NCBI GenBank assembly: GCA_963693365.1
Contig: CAVNZM010000012.1
Coordinates: 5,332,001-5,396,000 of the forward strand
Origin: Amoebidium appalachense
Taxonomy: Eukaryota > Ichthyosporea
DNA length: 64,000 nt
Direction: 5' to 3'
Shown: positions 52,084 through 64,000 of the stretch, in pieces
Layout: every line of letters starts with the position of its first letter
How positions within the stretch are numbered: the first letter of the stretch is position 1
Program-made: the position numbers and the translations under genes
Notes under the pieces: generated by a model
The model's database searches: none
The model's input: only the letters and a program-made list of their open reading frames with translations
What the model was told of the DNA's origin: nothing

Positions 52084-53023
52084 GGTGGGGGGGGGGGGGG
52101 GGGGGCGAGGGAGGAACCAGGGGGGGAGGGGGGAGGGGAGAAGGGGCAGGGAGAGGGGGAGGGGGGGGAACTTTGGAAACCCATCAGGGTTGGTGCTATA
52201 GCTAGACAACTGGTTGACAAAACACCCTTACACACATGCATACCTTCCACTCAGCTCCATGGCCAAGGAGGCAGCCGAGTCAAGTGAGTACGACATCTGG
52301 TCGGACTTTGATGTCGATATCGTCTACGACTGGCTGTTGGAAGTAAAATAGTCCTTCACATTCGTTTCAATGATGAACTTCTTTGATTTTGGTGAAGATA
52401 ACCTGTGTATCTTGTATTTAAGAACCGATTGCTCGTTTCCCCTATGATTTTAGGCTGAGACACACACTATGTGGTTGCTACTATGTATGATGGTATTAGT
52501 CAAAAAAGGCTTCGCGGCCTCTAGAGCATAACGTAGTGCTTTTCATGTTTTTATGTGATTTGAACCTTTTGCCTTTTTGTTAAGGTCATATAATATCAGC
52601 ACCGCTGCCTCTTATATTAGTGTAATGCTTAGTGGGCACCATCCCCAGAAGACCGTATACCAGTGTACTTTCTAAGCTTGAGCCCGTCAACAGACATTGC
52701 AGAACGATGGGACTAGATAATTTACAAAAGCACTAGGGGGGTAAGCTTGTAAAATTTCAAAGATTAAAATTTCCAAGACTATGGGGGTCCGGTTACGAAT
52801 TTTCTCCTGTTGAACGAGGGGGGTCTAACGTAGTGTGGCGAGGCTGTGGGGCTTGGGGTGGTGGGGTGTGCCTGGTATTCCATATCGTGTAGTGTGGTGG
52901 CGGCTGCAGTGCAATTTGTCTACATAGGTGGTGTGGGTTGCACTTTAATTTCCGGTGTGTGTCTGCATTCGGGGCATGCCGGTAGGTGTGTGTGTGCATG
53001 TGTGTGGTGGTGGTGGTGGTGGT

Positions 53024-53069
<46 letters not shown>

Positions 53070-53467
53070 TTCCGTTTTTAACATCACAGCAGTTTGCCCC
53101 CTTTAAGAAACCTTCGCGCACGCTTGTTTGTTCACGGATGTATGCCGCACTTCTGATACTGGTTAATATCCAGCTGCAGGCAACGACCCGCAAACCCAAC
53201 AAGACCAACAGAGACGGAGGGCGTCTGCACAAGCTGATCAACACCATGTTCAACAGCTGCGACTATGCTCGTTCGGTGAGTGTTTTCAATACAAGTCCAC
53301 ATAATATCAGAAAGTGTGCCTGCAAAATTTAAATTCACGGGATGGTGAACATTGCTTAGACAAGAAGAGGACATGTACAAGTGACTTGTGCGAAAATGTA
53401 ATGGTACTAGGCAGCGATTCTGAATGTAGTACCGTGCCTGGTCTACTAGTAGGTTGCACGCCAGAGT

Positions 53468-53550
<83 letters not shown>

Positions 53551-53950
53551 GGTGCAGGCGCGCCCGTGCATGTGCATGTGTGTGTGTGTGTGGTTATTTT
53601 ATTTTTGCTGATATCGCACGCCCTTTCCGCACCCACAGGGGGGGAGGGGGGAGGGGGGGGGGGGAGGGGGAAGGCGGGGGAGGGGGAGAGGAAAGGGGGA
53701 GAAGGGGAGGGAGGAGGCGGGGAGGGGAGGCACTGCTGCTTTGGGGTCAATATAGGGATGTGGCCAGGTGAGAAAAACTCAATGAGGCCTGATTTTATTC
53801 GTCAAGTCGAAGGATCCAGGGGCTTTGGGCGGGTTGTTTGCAGTGTCTGATATGGTTTATCGCCCTTTGCAGGTGATCGAAAACAACCTGGAGGCGGTGT
53901 CCAGGCTGGAGTCAGCGCACAAAGATGCTGCAAGGCAAGAAATCTATCGG
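51614..53950 (+). CDS. Paralogue of copy A (copy B); last exon not found
   Basis: Exons 51614-51642, 52255-52342, 53180-53275, 53873-53950 give 97 in-frame codons with the same intron phases as copy A. It starts MSEKHYWSN, then EYDIWSDFDVDIVYDWLLE, ATTRKPNKTNRDGGRLHKL and VIENNLEAVSRLESAHKD. The donor after exon 4 (CGG/GTAAGC) is intact, so splicing should continue. However, the following 1.7 kb has nothing like copy A's NYMAPLAQKVLEIL plus acidic tail. A weak candidate terminal exon near 54466 (acceptor CTCTGTGAG, about 23 codons to TGA) keeps the frame but has no similarity. Intron read-through would stop within five codons. An AATAAA lies near 54825. Introns 2 and 3 have gained GT and G tracts absent from copy A. 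Copy B is either a functional variant with a different C-terminus or a decaying duplicate. Confidence 0.75.
53012..53547. repeat. Repeat tracts in copy B introns 2 and 3
   Basis: (GGT)n and a G run 53007-53067 precede exon 3 of copy B; a T run 53467-53489 joined to (GT)n to 53547 lies in intron 3. The corresponding introns of copy A have much less of this. Confidence 0.9.
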
Positions 53951-55708
53951 GTAAGCTATGCATGAGTCCCTCTCTAGGTGGTGTGTCGACCCTTATTTGT
54001 GACAGATTTAAATACACAACACGCACACACGCACACACACACACACGTACACACGCACACACATGCGCACACACTCACACACGCACACACGCATACACGC
54101 ACACAAACACACCATCACCTACATCCAAACACACCCTCACACACACCCAGACCAGAGATATGCACGGACAGTCTCCCCCCCCCCACTTCCCCCCTCTCCC
54201 CCTCCTCCCCTTGCCCCCCCCCCCCCCCCCCCGCCCCTCCCCCCCGCGCCCCTCTCCCCTCCCCCCCCCCCCCCCCCTCTCCCCTTAAGAAAAATTTGGG
54301 GCAAGGTGAATGGGTCGAAACTGAGTCTCGGATATTTTGTATGCCCCCCCCCCCCCCCCCCCCCCCCCCCTTCTCCCTTCTCCCCCCCCCCCCCCCCCCT
54401 TCCCCCCTCCCCACTCTCCTGTTCCCTCCCCCTCCCTCTGCGCCCTCCCTCTGTGAGAATGGGTCTACTTCAAGTTATGCATGCTCTTTGCCACGTTTTC
54501 AAATATCTGCTTCAAGTTGTCGGTCGTGAATTGTATGCTTAGTGTTCAATTGTAGCAACAATTTCTAAGCCTCCCCCCCTCCCCCCGACTCTTTGCCATT
54601 GAGCTGTGATATATGCTCAACCAGATTTATGAGGGGAAAAAACAGGGGGGGGAGGGGGGGGGAAGGATCAGAAAAAGGGGGGGGATAAGGGAGGGAAAAA
54701 AGGGATTCTCTCAGACCTTTGAATTCTTGCACCACTCCAAAACAAAAAAAGGGTTGTTGAATGTGTTGGATTGTGTTACCACCTGCACATCTCATATACA
54801 TATGTGAACATTTCATCGTCTAAATAAAGTCGGTGGATGAGCCCAATGTCCTGATACGGTGCCCGATGCAACAATTGCAACGGGAACTGGTTAACTTTGT
54901 TCTGTCTTTTTTTTTTTTTTTTGGAACGCTGCATGCAATTGGTCATGGCTTCACCTAGTGTTCGTCATGGGCTCAACCTTTGCTTCGAAGGCTAAAGATT
55001 ATTCAACGGATTCAACGTCGGCACACACTGTGCAATGTGCCTTTTTAATCACGATCATCCACGACACTGCCCATGGCCATGGGTAATATTCCAAGCATTC
55101 CCGTTCACACTGATAACCACACCACACCATGGCCCATATGTATATACCACATACAAAAACACCTACAGCACCAATATATTACACAACTTGCATACTCACA
55201 ACTTGATGTGCAGCGCTTATAAAATGAGACATTCCACGGGGCTGCACCATTAGATTGCACCAATCATGGTACTTTTAGTAACTGCGTTTTTGGTTTTCAC
55301 CAATCATCTTGCACACATTGTTAATTTTCCCGGGCCGCACTAAAAAGTGAGCCAGCACTTCGTCGCAGACTCGCAGTTTCAGTTTCATTATTATTATTTT
55401 TTTCCTTCAAAAGGTCTTGGACATGGGTTTCTTGGCTTGCTGAATTGACTGTGAGACAAAGAAAGCACTTTGGCAAGATATTGGAGGGAAGGGTAGTAGT
55501 AGAGGAGCGCGGTGCTGCATCCCTTGGCTGTGCAGCTGTTGAGCGGCCTGCCAAGGAACCCAGGGTTATACTCTGCTAGGTGATCTCATACATACATCGT
55601 TTCTCACAACTTAAGGGTTATGGTGACAAGAGAGAGTTTCCATAGTGAGTTTCTGCTTTTGCGTATACAGGCAGCTCCATGGAGCTCAAAGCAGGCTAGG
55701 CAGCAACC
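53951..55708. other. Region after copy B exon 4 and before the F-BAR gene
   Basis: CA-rich (54000-54150) and C-run sequence (54175-54440), then unique DNA 54460-55708. An AATAAA near 54825 could end copy B. No exon resembling copy A's last exon was found. A T run lies at 54908-54922. Confidence 0.5.
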
Positions 55709-63749
<8,041 letters not shown>

Positions 63750-64000
63750 GTATCACCCCCCTCCCTCCCTCCCTCCCGCCCCCCCCCTCTGGTCTGCTTG
63801 CCTCCCCGTCTTAACTCTCTCCATCTCCTTCTTACCCCCGGTCCCCCCCCCCCCCCCCACCCCACCCCCACCCCCCCCACCCCCCCCCCCCCCCCCCCCC
63901 CTTCCCCGGGAACACTTCATTCCTTCCTCCTCTGATGTTACTCTTTTTGCACTTGCAAACACAGACACACATTTGTCCCCCCCCCCCCTCCCCCCTCCCC

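Overview
The window is nuclear DNA from an intron-rich eukaryote. Every gene I could reconstruct is broken into short coding exons (3 to 585 bp) by GT-AG introns of about 0.15 to 1.4 kb. The introns are filled with homopolymer G or C runs (often 20-56 nt), (GT)n/(CA)n, (GA)n/(TC)n and minisatellites. Gene content (spliceosomal ISY1, a Sec7-PH ARF exchange factor, an F-BAR protein) fits a protist, alga or early-branching opisthokont. I cannot name the lineage. Most long open frames in the window are microsatellite translations (Cys-Val, His-Thr, poly-Pro, poly-Gly) and are not genes.

Layout. 1-6042: no gene seen, repeats and unique DNA. 6043-15577 (-): complete ISY1, 12 coding exons, 281 aa, the ATG alone at the end of its first coding exon. 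15578-16761: divergent intergenic region. 16762-22984 (+): cobalamin/siderophore-binding (BtuF-like, Peri_BP_2) protein, 9 exons, 308 aa. 22985-25314: convergent intergenic region. 25315-43140 (-): a large IQ-Sec7-PH ARF-GEF (IQSEC/BRAG-like), 24 exons, about 932 aa, with its extreme C-terminus uncertain. 43141-45948: divergent intergenic region with a 61-bp duplication. 45949-48016 (+) and 51614-about 53950 (+): a tandem pair of paralogous small genes of unrecognised family; copy A is complete (132 aa, acidic tail) and copy B lacks a recognisable last exon. 55709-63749 (+): an F-BAR protein, 11 exons seen, running off the right edge.

The models rest on phase-consistent joining of exons by eye, plus recognisable family motifs. 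In the three complete multi-exon models (ISY1, BtuF-like, copy A) the exon lengths sum to an exact multiple of three with no internal stop. The genes do not form a functional cluster: splicing, corrinoid or metal binding, ARF activation and membrane bending are unrelated. ISY1/BtuF-like and ARF-GEF/copy A are head-to-head pairs, so shared promoters are possible.

The most unusual content is in the introns. Splice sites are embedded in microsatellites. A 185-bp element is present as two copies in opposite orientation that look identical, in introns of two different genes, with decayed relatives nearby. Two genes carry tandem decayed duplicates of a 3' splice site (one including exon sequence). 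Compound Tn-Gn (equivalently Cn-An) tracts recur across the window. Homopolymer lengths in an assembly like this should be treated as approximate.
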